Source: CAWCDJ01 sp963796675
Lineage (GTDB): Bacteria > Acidobacteriota > Terriglobia > Bryobacterales > Bryobacteraceae
DNA: 64,000 nucleotides
Assembly (NCBI GenBank): GCA_963796675.1
Contig: CAWCMS010000005.1
Span: forward strand, 372,001 to 436,000
Direction: 5' to 3'
Below are positions 1 to 10,095 of this stretch, piece after piece (position 1 is the stretch's first letter; the number at the start of each line of letters is the position of its first letter). The notes under the pieces were generated by a model. The model was not told the DNA's origin. It worked only from the letters and a program-made list of their open reading frames with translations, and did no database searches. A program made the translations under genes and the position numbers.

Positions 1-1
1 G

Positions 2-694
2 CCCTGGAAGGTCCACGACATGCGGCGTCCGCGTGCCCAGAAGGTGACGCCGGGCCAGTACTTCATGGAGGCGCCGCCTTCGGACGCCACCGTGCTGTTC
101 GACGGCAAGGACCTCTCCCACTGGGTGCAGGTGACCCGCGGCAACCAGGAGCAGGCGCCGAAGTGGAAGGTCGAGAACGGCTATATGGCGATTGTTCCGC
201 ACACCGGCCGGATGGTCACCAGGGAGAAGTTCGGCGATTGCCAGTTGCACGTGGAATGGATGATTCCCGACGGCGTCACCGGGCAGGGCCAGGGACGCGG
301 CAACAGCGGTGTCGAGCTGATGATGCGCTACGAAGTGCAGGTGCTCGAATCGCACACCAACCTGACGTATGCCGACGGCTCGGCCGGCGCGCTCTATGGC
401 GTGTGGCCGCCGCTGGTGAACCCGGCGCGTCCCCAGGGCCAGTGGAACGTCTACGACATCATCTTCGAAGCGCCGCACTTTGATGGCGACAAAGTCGTCA
501 AGCCGGCCTACATGACGGTGCTGTTCAACGGAGTGCTGGTGCAAAACCACCAGGCCGAGATCGGCACCACCATCTGGCGCCAGGTGGGACACTACACGCC
601 GCACCCCGCCGAAGAGCCGCTCAGCCTGCAGGATCACAACCAGGAAGTGCGCTACCGCAACATCTGGATCCGCCGGATGAAGAGCCCCGAGTAG
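2..694 (+). CDS. DUF1080 (3-keto-disaccharide hydrolase-like) protein, 5' partial
   Basis: The reading frame is open from the first bases of the window and the residues before the first ATG (position 20) already look like family sequence (PWKVHDM), so the true start lies upstream. The core VLFDGKDLSHWVQ is the typical opening of the DUF1080 domain, a concanavalin-like beta-sandwich found in exported proteins of Acidobacteria and Planctomycetes and linked to sugar or glycan binding or hydrolysis. GRGNSGVELM and EVQVLES are further family blocks. The domain runs to the C-terminus (NIWIRRM). No signal peptide can be seen because the 5' end is missing. The family call is firm; the substrate is unknown. 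Confidence 0.85.
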   Translation, partial: PWKVHDMRRPRAQKVTPGQYFMEAPPSDATVLFDGKDLSHWVQVTRGNQEQAPKWKVENGYMAIVPHTGRMVTREKFGDCQLHVEWMIPDGVTGQGQGRGNSGVELMMRYEVQVLESHTNLTYADGSAGALYGVWPPLVNPARPQGQWNVYDIIFEAPHFDGDKVVKPAYMTVLFNGVLVQNHQAEIGTTIWRQVGHYTPHPAEEPLSLQDHNQEVRYRNIWIRRMKSPE

Positions 695-778
695 CCGTAT
701 TGTAAGACAGGCCTCCCGGCCTGCCTGCGGCGAGCGCCGGTCCGGCGCGTTGCAGCGTGCCGGACACACCCCACGCTA

Positions 779-805
779 ACTGTCAGTACTTGACAGTGTC
801 ATAAT
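779..805 (+). promoter_or_regulatory. Candidate operator/promoter of the MerR-VWA pair
   Basis: An inverted repeat with perfect 6-base arms, CTGTCA (780-785) and TGACAG (791-796), separated by GTACT, lies 29 bases before the GTG start of the MerR gene. It overlaps a TTGACA hexamer (790-795) and is followed at once by CATAAT (800-805), a good -10 match. MerR proteins bind dyads lying between -35 and -10, so autoregulation is likely. A second hairpin, CAGGCC-TCCC-GGCCTG at 708-723, follows the preceding gene but has no T tract. Confidence 0.5.
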
Positions 806-824
806 TTAACCATACTCTGGATTC

Positions 825-1208
825 GTGACCCTGGGTCAAATCGCGGATCAATCGGGGATCCCTGCGCGCACGGTACGGTTCTATATCGCGCGCGGGCTAC
901 TGGATGGGCCGGTGAAGAGCGGGCGCGATGCCGTGTACACGAAGGAGCATTTGGCACGGCTGAACCAGATCAAGAGCCTCCAATCCGACGGCCACACGCT
1001 TTCCGAGATTGCGCGCCTATTGAGCGCGCAGTCGGGGGAATCGGCCGCACCGCAAGCGACCGCCTGGTGGCAACACGCAATTGGCGACGACATCATTGTG
1101 TGGGTCAAGGCCGGCGCCTCGCCCTGGCGGATGAGGCAGGTCCGCGCGGCGGTCGAGGAATTCGCGCGACTGGTGGCGCCAACGGATAACGAAACGGGAA
1201 AGGGATGA
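825..1208 (+). CDS. MerR-family transcriptional regulator
   Basis: A 127-residue protein with a GTG start. Residues 2-70 form a MerR-type winged helix-turn-helix: TLGQIADQSGIPARTVRFYI is the first helix-turn-helix and ARLNQIKSLQ plus HTLSEIARLL are the wing and following helices. The rest is short (about 55 residues) with no clear cysteine or histidine metal site, so the effector cannot be guessed. The stop overlaps the start of the next gene by four bases (ATGA at 1205), so the two are translationally coupled. The dyad just upstream is a plausible binding site. The regulator probably controls its own operon with the VIT/VWA protein. Confidence 0.85.
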   Translation: MTLGQIADQSGIPARTVRFYIARGLLDGPVKSGRDAVYTKEHLARLNQIKSLQSDGHTLSEIARLLSAQSGESAAPQATAWWQHAIGDDIIVWVKAGASPWRMRQVRAAVEEFARLVAPTDNETGKG

Positions 1209-3496
1209 AACCAATGAGCAGCGCAGCTTCCAGTTTCGCGCCAGTGGCGGCGCGAACTGCACAGCCGATCCGCCTCGCGATGCAGCGTCTGTGGTTGACC
1301 GGCCAGGTTTTGCCGGCAGGCGCTCGCCTGGTTGTGCAACATATGTTTCGGTCCGGCGAAGAGCAGCCATTGGAAATCATTTACTCGTTTCCGGTGCCGC
1401 GGGACGCCGCACTTCGCAGATTTCGTATCACGGGCGACGGCTTCGAGGCGCACTCCGAGTTGAAAGAGACGGAAGAAGCCGTGAAGGCCTACGAACGGGG
1501 TATATCCGACGGTTCGCTCTCAGCGCTCGTCCGCCAATACGCCGACGGCGTCATCAACCTCACGGTAGGGAATATCCGGCCCAAGGAAATGGTAACCGTC
1601 CATCTCGAACTGCTGGCGGGCGTCGAGTTGCGCGACGACGGCTTCCGGTTCCGGTTTCCGTTCACACTGGCTCCGGCCTATCACTCGAAGATGCGCGCGG
1701 CGGTCGTCGATGGCGAGGGCGAGATGGAGTTACCCGGCGGCGAGTTCGGCGACGTCATTCTGCCGCGGTTCCTCGAGGACGCGGCGTCGCTCCACGAGGT
1801 CGGATTTGAATTGTCGGTGCCGCACCAGGTGGCTTTGGATGAGATCGGGTCTCCGTCACATCCCATCCGCGTGAAGCAAGGAGAGCCGGCGCGCGTCGCG
1901 CTGGCTACGGAGAAAGACGTTCCGAATCGCGATCTCGTTCTCGATGTGCGGTTCAAGGAGACGAAGACGCTGGTGCTGGCCGGACCGGCCAACGACGGGA
2001 AGAGATCGTTCAGCGCGATCGTGCCATCCACGGCTTTTGGCGCCCGCGAGGAGAAGCCGCGACGAACGGTGATCCTGCTCGACCGTTCCGGATCGATGCA
2101 GGGCGAGCCGATCGCGCAGGCGCGCAAAGCGATCGAAGCTTGCCTGAGCGCTCTGGCGGAGCAGGATGAATTCCTTCTCCTGGCGTTTGACGACCGCGTT
2201 GAAACAATGGGCTCAAAGCTCGTGCCGGCGACTATCGATCAGCGCGAGGCGGCGCGACGTTTTCTGAACCAGGTGGGCGCGCGCGGTGGAACCGAACTCG
2301 CCGCGGGTGTCAGCAAGGCGGCGGAGGCGCTCGGCGGCGAGGGGGACATTCTCATCATCACGGACGGTCAGGTGTTCGGGACTGAAGAAATCCTGTCGCA
2401 AGTGCGTGCACTGGGCATCCGCCTCTTCTGTCTCGGCATCGGCAGCGCTAGCCAAGATCGTTTTCTTTCGCTGCTGGCTCGCGAGACTGGGGGCATCGGC
2501 CGGTTCGTGACGCCGCGGGAACGCGTCGATATGGCGGCCATCGACCTGTTCGCATCCCTGGGGCGGCCGGTCGCATCGGGGCTGACAGCAGAGAATGTGC
2601 AACCCGAGCCTCCGCATGCAGTGTTCGCGGGCACGCCGGTTCTCCTCTTCGGCGAAATGCAGCACGATACCAACGAGCCGGCCGTCCTCACGTGGGACGG
2701 CGGCCGCTTGAGTATCGACGTGCCCTGCGGCGACGCGGTGACTGGCGAAACCGTGCGACTATTGCGGGGATCGCGGCTGATCGCGGATTGGGAGAGCCGG
2801 TACCCAACCACGGAGGCTCTCTCGCCACTCGAGCAGCGGAAGGAAACCCGGGTGGCCGCGAGACTACTCGAATTGAGCAAGACGTACGAACTCGCCAGCC
2901 GCGAGATGTCGTTGGTTTCGGTGATCAAACGCGCCGGGGATCGTCCAGGCGAGTTGCCGGAGACGCGTATCGTGCCGGTCGGCATGCCTCAGGACACAGC
3001 GTTCGGGGCATATTTCGATCTGCCGCTCCTCGCCTATCGAGCCCCTGCTCGTGCGCAGTCTTCGAGAGCAGCGATGCCCCGACGCAAGATCCTATACAGT
3101 CTCGCAGCCAGCGCCCCGGTGCTCCCGGCATCCCCCGCGATGGCTCCGCCCACAACCACCGAATCTGCTCTCGTCGACCTTGCTGCGATGCTGGACCAAG
3201 ATGGCGGAATGCCGGGAGACAGCGCAGGAGTGCGGGCGGGGCGAACGATCGCGGCCATCTTCGCCTTCGTAGCCGAGAGTCACACGCTTTCAACGGGCGC
3301 ATTCCGCCGCCACGTCGCGCGCCTCGTGGGATTCCTGAAATCCCTGAGCGTCAAGTCCGAGGAGGAAGCGAGGTTAGTCAAAGTCGCACTCAACGCGGCC
3401 TCCACGGGAAAGTGCCACGATGGCAAGTGGCTCGCGCTTGCCCTCGATTCAGGCACCGGCTGGAAGCAGATTGAAAACGCGCTGAAGGGACTGTGA
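1205..3496 (+). CDS. VIT domain and von Willebrand factor A domain protein
   Basis: A 763-residue protein built like the inter-alpha-trypsin-inhibitor heavy-chain family. An N-terminal VIT domain spans roughly residues 20-150 (YSFPVPRDAALRRF, then ETEEAVKAYERG). A vWA domain starts near residue 287 with a complete MIDAS motif, DRSGSM, followed by GGTEL and ITDGQVF. The C-terminal 300 residues are poorly conserved apart from a stretch of the type seen after the vWA domain (ELSKTYELASREMSLV). There is no obvious signal peptide, lipobox or sortase-type C-terminus, so location is uncertain. The ATG at 1205 overlaps the MerR stop and is preceded by GGGAAAGGG. The protein probably mediates metal-dependent adhesion or assembly; its partner is unknown. 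Confidence 0.85.
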   Translation: MKPMSSAASSFAPVAARTAQPIRLAMQRLWLTGQVLPAGARLVVQHMFRSGEEQPLEIIYSFPVPRDAALRRFRITGDGFEAHSELKETEEAVKAYERGISDGSLSALVRQYADGVINLTVGNIRPKEMVTVHLELLAGVELRDDGFRFRFPFTLAPAYHSKMRAAVVDGEGEMELPGGEFGDVILPRFLEDAASLHEVGFELSVPHQVALDEIGSPSHPIRVKQGEPARVALATEKDVPNRDLVLDVRFKETKTLVLAGPANDGKRSFSAIVPSTAFGAREEKPRRTVILLDRSGSMQGEPIAQARKAIEACLSALAEQDEFLLLAFDDRVETMGSKLVPATIDQREAARRFLNQVGARGGTELAAGVSKAAEALGGEGDILIITDGQVFGTEEILSQVRALGIRLFCLGIGSASQDRFLSLLARETGGIGRFVTPRERVDMAAIDLFASLGRPVASGLTAENVQPEPPHAVFAGTPVLLFGEMQHDTNEPAVLTWDGGRLSIDVPCGDAVTGETVRLLRGSRLIADWESRYPTTEALSPLEQRKETRVAARLLELSKTYELASREMSLVSVIKRAGDRPGELPETRIVPVGMPQDTAFGAYFDLPLLAYRAPARAQSSRAAMPRRKILYSLAASAPVLPASPAMAPPTTTESALVDLAAMLDQDGGMPGDSAGVRAGRTIAAIFAFVAESHTLSTGAFRRHVARLVGFLKSLSVKSEEEARLVKVALNAASTGKCHDGKWLALALDSGTGWKQIENALKGL

Positions 3497-3511
3497 AAAC
3501 AGCCGCCTTCC

Positions 3512-4657
3512 CTACAGTCTCACCCGCCGCTCCTGATGGTATGCCAGGTTGGCGAGATGCGGCGCCGAGACCGCGCTCGCTCCCACCTCTACAGGCGCAT
3601 TCGGTTCCTGCCGCGATTTCACACAATCCAGAAAATTCTGAATGTGCGTCTCGATCGGAATCGGCGCCGCCATCTGCTGCACCGGCTCCGGATTCTTCGG
3701 CACGGGTTCCTTCCAGATGCGATAGCCGGCATTATTGATGATCATGGTGCCTTCGTCGCCCTGGAACTGAATCGACCAGTCGTTCTCGTACGAGTTGCAG
3801 TAGTTCAGCGTCCACGTGGCCATCAGCTTTTCGTATTCGAAGACCGCGCAGAAAACGTCCGGCACTTCCGAGCCCGTATTCTTGGCCATCTGCCCGTAGC
3901 AGACCGCCGAGCGCGCCGGTCCCGAATTCGTAAACCACTGCACGACGTCCATCAGGTGCGTGCCCTGGTCCGTCATGTTGCCGCCGGAATAGTCCCAGAA
4001 GTAGCGCCACGAACGGAACCGCATCGGCTCCAGTTCGCGATCCGGCGCCGCACCGAGGAACCGTTTCCAATCCAGCTTGCCCGGCAGCGGAGAGTTGTTG
4101 AGCGCCTTCGAGACGTTCCAGTTCCACATCGGCTTCACCAGCGTGATGCGGCCCAGGATCCCCGTATCGAGCAGTTCCTTCGCCTTGATCACCGATGGTG
4201 CGCTGCGCCGCTGCATCCCCACCTGCACGATCTGTTTGGTGCGGCGAACCGCCCGGATCATCTCCTGGCTTTGTTCGAGCGAATGCGACATCGGCTTTTC
4301 GAGGTAGACGTCTTTCTTCGCATCGAGCGCGGCATACAGCATGGGCGCATGTTGATGATCGGGACTCGCCACCACTACAGCGTCAAGCCCGGACTGCGCC
4401 AGCAGCTCGTGATAATCGACGTACCGCTTTGCGCCCGGCGCCGCCTTCAGCGCCTCCTCGAGGTGCGGCTCGTAGACTTCGGCGATGGCTACGCACTCCG
4501 CGCCTAGCTTCTGGAAGTTCTGATTGAGGTAGCGGCCGCGGCCTCCCGCGCCGATGAGGCCATACGCCAGACGGTCGTTGGCACCCCACGCGCTACGCGG
4601 GACAAACAACGGCGCCGCCAGCGCAGAAGCGAGAAAATTCCTTCGATTGCTCTCCAC
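3512..4657 (-). CDS. Tat-exported Gfo/Idh/MocA family oxidoreductase
   Basis: 381 residues with a twin-arginine leader near the N-terminus (NRRNFLASALAAPLF). The Rossmann motif is GLIGAGGRGRY, and the family's catalytic EKP triad is present (DVYLEKPMSHS). The C-terminal half contains the expected beta-sheet domain (DQGTHLMDVVQWF). Such proteins use tightly bound NAD(P) to oxidise sugars or related polyols; export of cofactor-loaded enzyme by Tat fits. The start is GTG at 4657. The gene lies 26 bases downstream of the PLP-enzyme gene in the same direction, so the two are probably co-transcribed. It converges with the VWA gene, with 15 bases between stops. The substrate is not predictable. Confidence 0.88.
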   Translation of the reverse strand: MESNRRNFLASALAAPLFVPRSAWGANDRLAYGLIGAGGRGRYLNQNFQKLGAECVAIAEVYEPHLEEALKAAPGAKRYVDYHELLAQSGLDAVVVASPDHQHAPMLYAALDAKKDVYLEKPMSHSLEQSQEMIRAVRRTKQIVQVGMQRRSAPSVIKAKELLDTGILGRITLVKPMWNWNVSKALNNSPLPGKLDWKRFLGAAPDRELEPMRFRSWRYFWDYSGGNMTDQGTHLMDVVQWFTNSGPARSAVCYGQMAKNTGSEVPDVFCAVFEYEKLMATWTLNYCNSYENDWSIQFQGDEGTMIINNAGYRIWKEPVPKNPEPVQQMAAPIPIETHIQNFLDCVKSRQEPNAPVEVGASAVSAPHLANLAYHQERRVRL

Positions 4658-4683
4658 AGCGCTCAGAGTGTATCACGCCGCGG

Positions 4684-5784
4684 CTACTGCAGCTTGCCTC
4701 TGCCTTCGACCTTCCAGACCTCTTCCACATGGTCGCCGCGGATGCCGTAAACCTGCTCGTGCAGGTTGACCGCGACGCAGATATGGTTGGGGATAATTCG
4801 TACCCGGTCGCCGATCGCGAAGCCGCGTTCGGCCCTGGTGATGTCGATATACCCGTGCTCCTCGTTCATCTTGTGGAACCGCGCCGAGGGCGCTTCCATC
4901 ACGTGCCCGAACGTCACCTCGGACCCCGTTGACAGCCGGTCCGACGAGAACGTCTTCGAACCGCCGTCCACGATCATCTGCCCTAATTTTGCCGTCGAGA
5001 CTACCGTGGTCAACAGAAATGCGGCGCAATCCTCCAGCCGGCACGCCCCGCTGCGAATCGTATTGACGTCGTTGAAGACGTAGGTACCCGGCCGAATCTC
5101 GGTTAGTCCTTGGAGTTCATGCGAGTGGAACAGCGTCGGCGTCGATCCGCCGCTAACGATCCGCACCTCGATTCCGGCCTTGCGGAAATCGTCGAGCACC
5201 GCGCGCAATAACTCGCCCACCTGCGCCAACGCGCGAAGCCCCGTCTCTTCCAGGTCCTTCACCTGTCCCGGGTAGAATTCGATGCCTTCGAGGCGCAGGT
5301 TCGGCAGCTTTTCGATCGCCTGCGCCAGTTCGACCAGCGCCGCGCCCGGTGTAACCCCCACGCGGCCCAGCCCGACATCCGCCTCCGCGAGCACTCCGAT
5401 CTCCACGCCCGCCGCTGCCGCCGCTTCGGAAAGCTGCCGCGCCGCGTACACGCTATCGAGCGCCACCGTCAGCCGCGTCCGCTTCGCCACCGCGACCAGC
5501 CGCCCCAGTTTCACCCGCCCGATCACCGGATAGGCGATCAGCAGGTCCGCGGGCTCCGCGCCCAGCATCACCTCGGCTTCCGAAACCTTCGCCACCGTCA
5601 GCCCGGCCGCCCCGAGATCCAACTGCCGCCGGCCGATCCGCGGGGACTTGTGCGTCTTGGTGTGGGGCCGCAATCTCAGGCCGTGCTGGACGCTATAATC
5701 AGCTACTCGGCACAGGTTGCGCTCCATCACGTCCAGGTCCACCACGAGCGCGGGTGTGTCGATCTCTGAGATGTGCATGGGCAT
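4684..5784 (-). CDS. D-threonine aldolase / D-serine dehydratase-like PLP enzyme
   Basis: 366 residues of the alanine-racemase-fold III family that includes D-threonine aldolase and DSD1-type D-serine dehydratase. The PLP lysine lies in the signature RPHTKTHK (near residue 45) after DTPALVVDLD. The metal site expected in the C-terminal beta domain is visible as PNHICVAVNL (His-x-Cys). The reaction would be cleavage or dehydration of a beta-hydroxy D-amino acid; which one cannot be decided. The start is ATG 5784 or ATG 5778. A TAAAAT hexamer (minus strand, 5790-5795) sits only five bases before the first ATG, suggesting a leaderless message. The Gfo/Idh gene follows 26 bases downstream. Confidence 0.85.
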   Translation of the reverse strand: MPMHISEIDTPALVVDLDVMERNLCRVADYSVQHGLRLRPHTKTHKSPRIGRRQLDLGAAGLTVAKVSEAEVMLGAEPADLLIAYPVIGRVKLGRLVAVAKRTRLTVALDSVYAARQLSEAAAAAGVEIGVLAEADVGLGRVGVTPGAALVELAQAIEKLPNLRLEGIEFYPGQVKDLEETGLRALAQVGELLRAVLDDFRKAGIEVRIVSGGSTPTLFHSHELQGLTEIRPGTYVFNDVNTIRSGACRLEDCAAFLLTTVVSTAKLGQMIVDGGSKTFSSDRLSTGSEVTFGHVMEAPSARFHKMNEEHGYIDITRAERGFAIGDRVRIIPNHICVAVNLHEQVYGIRGDHVEEVWKVEGRGKLQ

Positions 5785-5883
5785 GCCCTATTTTAGCCTG
5801 CAACCCAGAGGGTTACCTCGTACGTCTCAGAGCGTAAGTGCCCGCCGGAAGAGTCTTGGTGCGGGCCCTCGGGAACTCGCATC

Positions 5884-8761
5884 ATGAAGATCACCGTCCG
5901 GCGGCTTGCCGCCTTTGCGCCATCTCTACTCCTGTCCGTCTTCCCTGTAGCTGCCCAGCAGGATCGTCTGCCCTCGCAAATCAACCGGTCGCGCAGCGTC
6001 ACCCTGCGTGGACGCGTCCCAGCTCGGGCCCGAGCCGGCAAGGATTTAGGGCAAGTATCCAATTCATTTTCGATGCCCAACCTGGTGCTACTGTTGAAAG
6101 GCTCTACAGCGCAGCAGCAGGCGCTCACCCAACTGGTCCAGCAGCAGCAGGATCCCACCTCTTCGAATTATCATCAGTGGCTCACCCCGGAGCAGTATGC
6201 CGATCAGTTCGGCGTCAGCCAAAATGATGTGGACAAAGTGGTGCAGTGGCTCCAATCCGGAGGCTTCAGCGACGTTCAGGCCTCCCGCAGCCGCACGTAT
6301 ATCTCATTCAAGGGCACTGCCCAGCAAGTGCAATCCAACTTCGGCACCGCAATCGATCAGTACTCCGTAGACGGCAAGACCCATTACGCGAACGTCTCCG
6401 ACCCGACGATCCCCGCCGATCTTTCGGCCGTCGTTGCCGGCATCCGTGGTCTCCACGATTTCCGCTGGAAGCCCCGCTATCACAAGCAGGCGTCGCCGGA
6501 CATGACCTCGTCCAGCGGCTCGCATCACATGGCGCCCGACGATTTCGCCGCCATCTATAACGTCACACCTCTTTATAACAACGATCACATCGATGGCACC
6601 GGCCAAAGCCTCGTCGTGGTGGGGCAGACCGCAATCAATACCGCCGACATTAATGCGTTTCGGGCCCGCTTTTTGCTCCCCACAATCAATCTGCAGCAAG
6701 TGCTGGTTCCAGGACGTCCGAATCCGGGCGTGGTCGAAGGCGATATCGAGGAGGCGGACCTCGATATCGAATGGGCTAGCGCCGTCGCCCGCAACGCCAA
6801 CATCATCTTCGTCTATTCCGATGACGTCTGGCAGTCCGCCATGTATGCCGTTACCAATAACGTCGCGAAGGTCCTGACTATGAGTTACGGCGGATGCGAG
6901 TCCTACGACCTGGTGGACCTGCCGACCTTCCAGCAACTCGCGCAGCAGGCGAACGCCTATGGGATGACATGGTTCGCGGCGTCCGGCGATTCCGGCGCCA
7001 CCGATTGCGAAGACTCCGGAGTCTCCATCGCTCAGAACGGCTTCGCCGTGGACGTGCCGGCAGCCATCCCCGAAGTTACCGGCATGGGCGGCACTGAGTT
7101 TAACGAGGGCACGGGCAACTACTGGAGCGCCGCGAATACCTCGACCGGCGCCTCGGCCACCGGTTATATTCCGGAGAAGGTGTGGAACGACACCATCGCC
7201 GACGGTGAACTCAGCGCCGGTGGCGGCGGCGCCAGCATCTTCTTCCCGCAGCCTGCGTGGCAGACCGGAACCGGCGTGCCTACCGATGGCGTGCGCCACG
7301 TTCCCGATCTCGCCTTCAGTGCCTCCGCCGACCACGTCGGCTACTGCGTGGTTTCGGGCAGCAGTGCCGGCACTTGCAGCTACTTCGGCGGGACCTCCGT
7401 CGCGGCGCCCACCATGGCCGGAATCGCCACACTGCTGAATCAGTATCTGGTGAACACCGGCGCGCAGAAGACCGCCGGGCTCGGCAACATCAACCCCGGC
7501 TTGTACCGGCTGGCGCAGAATTCCAACGCGAGCGAAGTCTTCCACGATGTCACCGCCGGAGACAACGGCTCGCCGTGCGCTGCCGGAACACCGAACTGCG
7601 CAGCAACAGGAATAATCCCTTGGCTACGCCGCTCGTCTACGCCGGAGCCGGATATGACATGGCGACCGGACTCGGCTCGGTGAATGCCTACAACCTGGTC
7701 CACAGTTGGACCACGGTCTCGACCGCGGGTGCTTCGGTGGTGGCGTCCATCGACAGCAATCCGGTCTTCGAGGATGCCACAAGCAAATACGTGGACGTTC
7801 AAGCTAACGCTTTCCGAAGAAGCCGGCATCGCTGCGACACTCACGGACTTCAACATCGATGACGCCAGCTATAGCTCGCAGATCACTTCTTTCTTCGGAA
7901 CTCCACAGTCGCTCGCACGCCAATCGGTTTCCGTCACGATGACGTTTACCAGCTCGAATTTTTCCGCCCATACCGTGGCGTTCGAGTTCAGCGGTAGCGA
8001 TGCCAGCGGCAAGCCGTGGACCGCCTCCATGTCGATCCCCTTCACGGCGCCGCGAACCGCGCTCGACCCTCGGCGGCGTGAGCAATGCCGCCAGCGGCCA
8101 GCAGGCCTACGCGCCCGGAGAGATCGTTAGCGTCTATGGCACGGGCATGGGAGGCCTGGTGCAATCGGCCGCGACCGTTCCCCTGCCGGATTACATAGCC
8201 GGCTTCGAAGCCTACATCAACAACATTCAGGTGCCGTTGTACTACGTCTCGCCGAACCAGGTGAATCTGCAGATCCCCTATGAAGTAACCGCGGGGCAGA
8301 CAGCAAGTCTCATTATCGGCAACCCCTGGGAGAACTATCCGGCTGATCCTGTGAACAATCCCTATAACATCACGATTGCCTCGGCCGCACCCGGGATCTT
8401 CGTCTTCCCGGACACCGGCCTGATCAATCCGAACTCGAGCGCCACGCGCGGACAGACCGTCACGCTCTACGTTACCGGCCAGGGTGCCGTCACTCCCAGT
8501 GTGGCGACGGGCGATGCTCCATCCGGAATCTCGGCTCCAAGACCCCGGCAAACGGTCACGGTAACGGTCGGTGGGGTCGTCGCCGGTACATATCCCGGGA
8601 CCACGAACCAACTCCCGTACGTTGGGATCCCCAGTTGGTCTGTCGGAGTATTGCAGATCAACTATACGATTCCGACCGCGGCATCGACCGGCAAGCAGCC
8701 CGTGATCGTGACCATTGGAACCACCGCGAGCCCCGCGGCCTACATCAACATCACGCAGTGA
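5884..8761 (+). pseudogene. Sedolisin (S53) protease with pro-kumamolisin domain and Solibacter-type C-terminal domain, frameshifted
   Basis: Three consecutive reading frames together encode one secreted protease of about 960 residues. It has a signal peptide, a pro-kumamolisin activation domain (to about residue 190, with YHQWLTPEQYADQFG) and an S53 catalytic domain with EEADLDIEWA (Glu/Asp), ASGDSGA (oxyanion Asp) and GGTSVAAPTMAG (Ser). Ig-like sequence follows, then a C-terminal domain of the Solibacter type (SNAASGQQAYAPGEIVSVYG, LYYVSPNQVN). The frame changes near 7610, 7790 and 8060. At the first site one missing A restores TGNNPLATPLVYAGAG, the normal end of the catalytic domain. Motifs on both sides are intact, so sequence error is as likely as decay. 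S53 enzymes work outside the cell, usually at acid pH. Confidence 0.85.
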
Positions 8762-8811
8762 GGCCGGCCCGCGAGTGGACGCGGGCCCTCTCAAAGTTTC
8801 ATAATCGGCCC

Positions 8812-10095
8812 ATGCGCATCAGGCGTGTGGCCGCGGCGGGAGTGCTCGCCGCGCTGGTTCTCTTCCCTGCCCTGGCACAACGGCCGGGACGCGGCGCGGG
8901 CGGCGCCGTCACCGTCATCAAACCGGCCCGGGTCTTCGACGGCGAAAGCCTACATGAAGGATGGGCGGTGCGCGTGCGCGGCGACCGCATCGAAGCCGCC
9001 GGACCGGCCGCGGAGATCGATGCCGCCGGCGCCAAGATCGTGGAACTGCCCGGCGCCACGCTGATGCCCGGCCTCGTCGAAGGCCACTCCCACGTTCTGC
9101 TCCATCCTTATAACGAGGAGAGCTGGAACGACCAGGTAGCGCACGATGGCATTGCCTTCCGTACCGTGCGCGCCGTCAACGCCCTCCGCGATACGCTGCT
9201 CGCCGGCTTCACCACCCTCCGCGATCTCGGCACCGAGGGCGCGGGCTACGCCGATGTCGATCTCAAGCGCGCGGTCAACATGGGGCTCACTCCCGGTCCG
9301 CGGATGCTGGTGGTCACCCGCGCCATTGTCGCCACCGGCGCGTACGGCCCCAAGGGCTTCGCGCCCGAATGGCACATCCCGCAAGGCGGCGAAGAGGCCG
9401 ATGGCGTCGATAGCCTGATCCGCGTCGTCCGCGACCAGATCGGCCACGGCGCCGACTGGATCAAGCTCTACGGCGACTATCGCTGGGGGCCCCACCCCGG
9501 CGCGCACCCGACTTTTTCGCTCGACGAGATGAAGCTCGCGGTCGCCACCGCGCGCGATGCCGGAGTTCCGGTCGCCGTCCACACCAGCACTCCCGAAGGT
9601 ATGCGGCGCGCGATCCTCGCCGGCGCGGAGACCATCGAGCACGGCGACGGCGGCACGCCCGAAATCTTCAAACTGATGGTGGAGCACCACGTGGCCCTCT
9701 GCCCCACGCTCGCCGCCGGCGATGCCGTGGCGCAATACGGCGGGTGGAAGAAGGGCGAACAGCCCGAGCCCGCGTCGATCACCCGCAAGCGCGAGAGTTT
9801 CCGCGCGGCGCTGGCCGCCGGAGTCACCATCCTGAGCGGCAGCGATATCGGAGTCTTCACGCACGGCGATAACGCGCGCGAAATCGAAATGATGGTCGAT
9901 TACGGCATGCCCACCCTGGCCGCGCTCGAGGCGGCCACGTCGGTCGCCGGCCGCGTGCTCCACATGGATATCGGGGTGGTGCAGCCGGGCAAACTGGCGG
10001 ACCTGATCGCCGTCGAGGGTGACCCCACGCGCGATATCCACGCGATCCGAAAAGTCAATTTCGTCATGAAAGGCGGGACCATCTACAAGCCATGA
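8812..10095 (+). CDS. Secreted amidohydrolase (imidazolonepropionase-like)
   Basis: 427 residues beginning at ATG 8812 with a signal peptide (VAAAGVLAALVLFPALAQ). Metal-dependent amidohydrolase motifs appear in order: GHSHVLLHP (HxH), WIKLYGD (bridging Lys), VAVHTS (His), TIEHGDGG (His) and SGSDIGVF (Asp). The ending, GKLADLIAVEGDP, is typical of the subfamily related to imidazolonepropionase and Xaa-Pro dipeptidase. The real substrate is probably a small exported amide, lactam or peptide. A CATAAT hexamer ends six bases before the ATG, and a hairpin (8766-8787) separates the gene from the protease. The stop overlaps the start of the VOC gene (ATGA at 10092), so the two form an operon. Confidence 0.88.
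   Translation: MRIRRVAAAGVLAALVLFPALAQRPGRGAGGAVTVIKPARVFDGESLHEGWAVRVRGDRIEAAGPAAEIDAAGAKIVELPGATLMPGLVEGHSHVLLHPYNEESWNDQVAHDGIAFRTVRAVNALRDTLLAGFTTLRDLGTEGAGYADVDLKRAVNMGLTPGPRMLVVTRAIVATGAYGPKGFAPEWHIPQGGEEADGVDSLIRVVRDQIGHGADWIKLYGDYRWGPHPGAHPTFSLDEMKLAVATARDAGVPVAVHTSTPEGMRRAILAGAETIEHGDGGTPEIFKLMVEHHVALCPTLAAGDAVAQYGGWKKGEQPEPASITRKRESFRAALAAGVTILSGSDIGVFTHGDNAREIEMMVDYGMPTLAALEAATSVAGRVLHMDIGVVQPGKLADLIAVEGDPTRDIHAIRKVNFVMKGGTIYKP

Noticed and set aside
708..723. CAGGCC-TCCC-GGCCTG hairpin as a terminator
   Set aside because: No T tract follows, so intrinsic termination is not supported.
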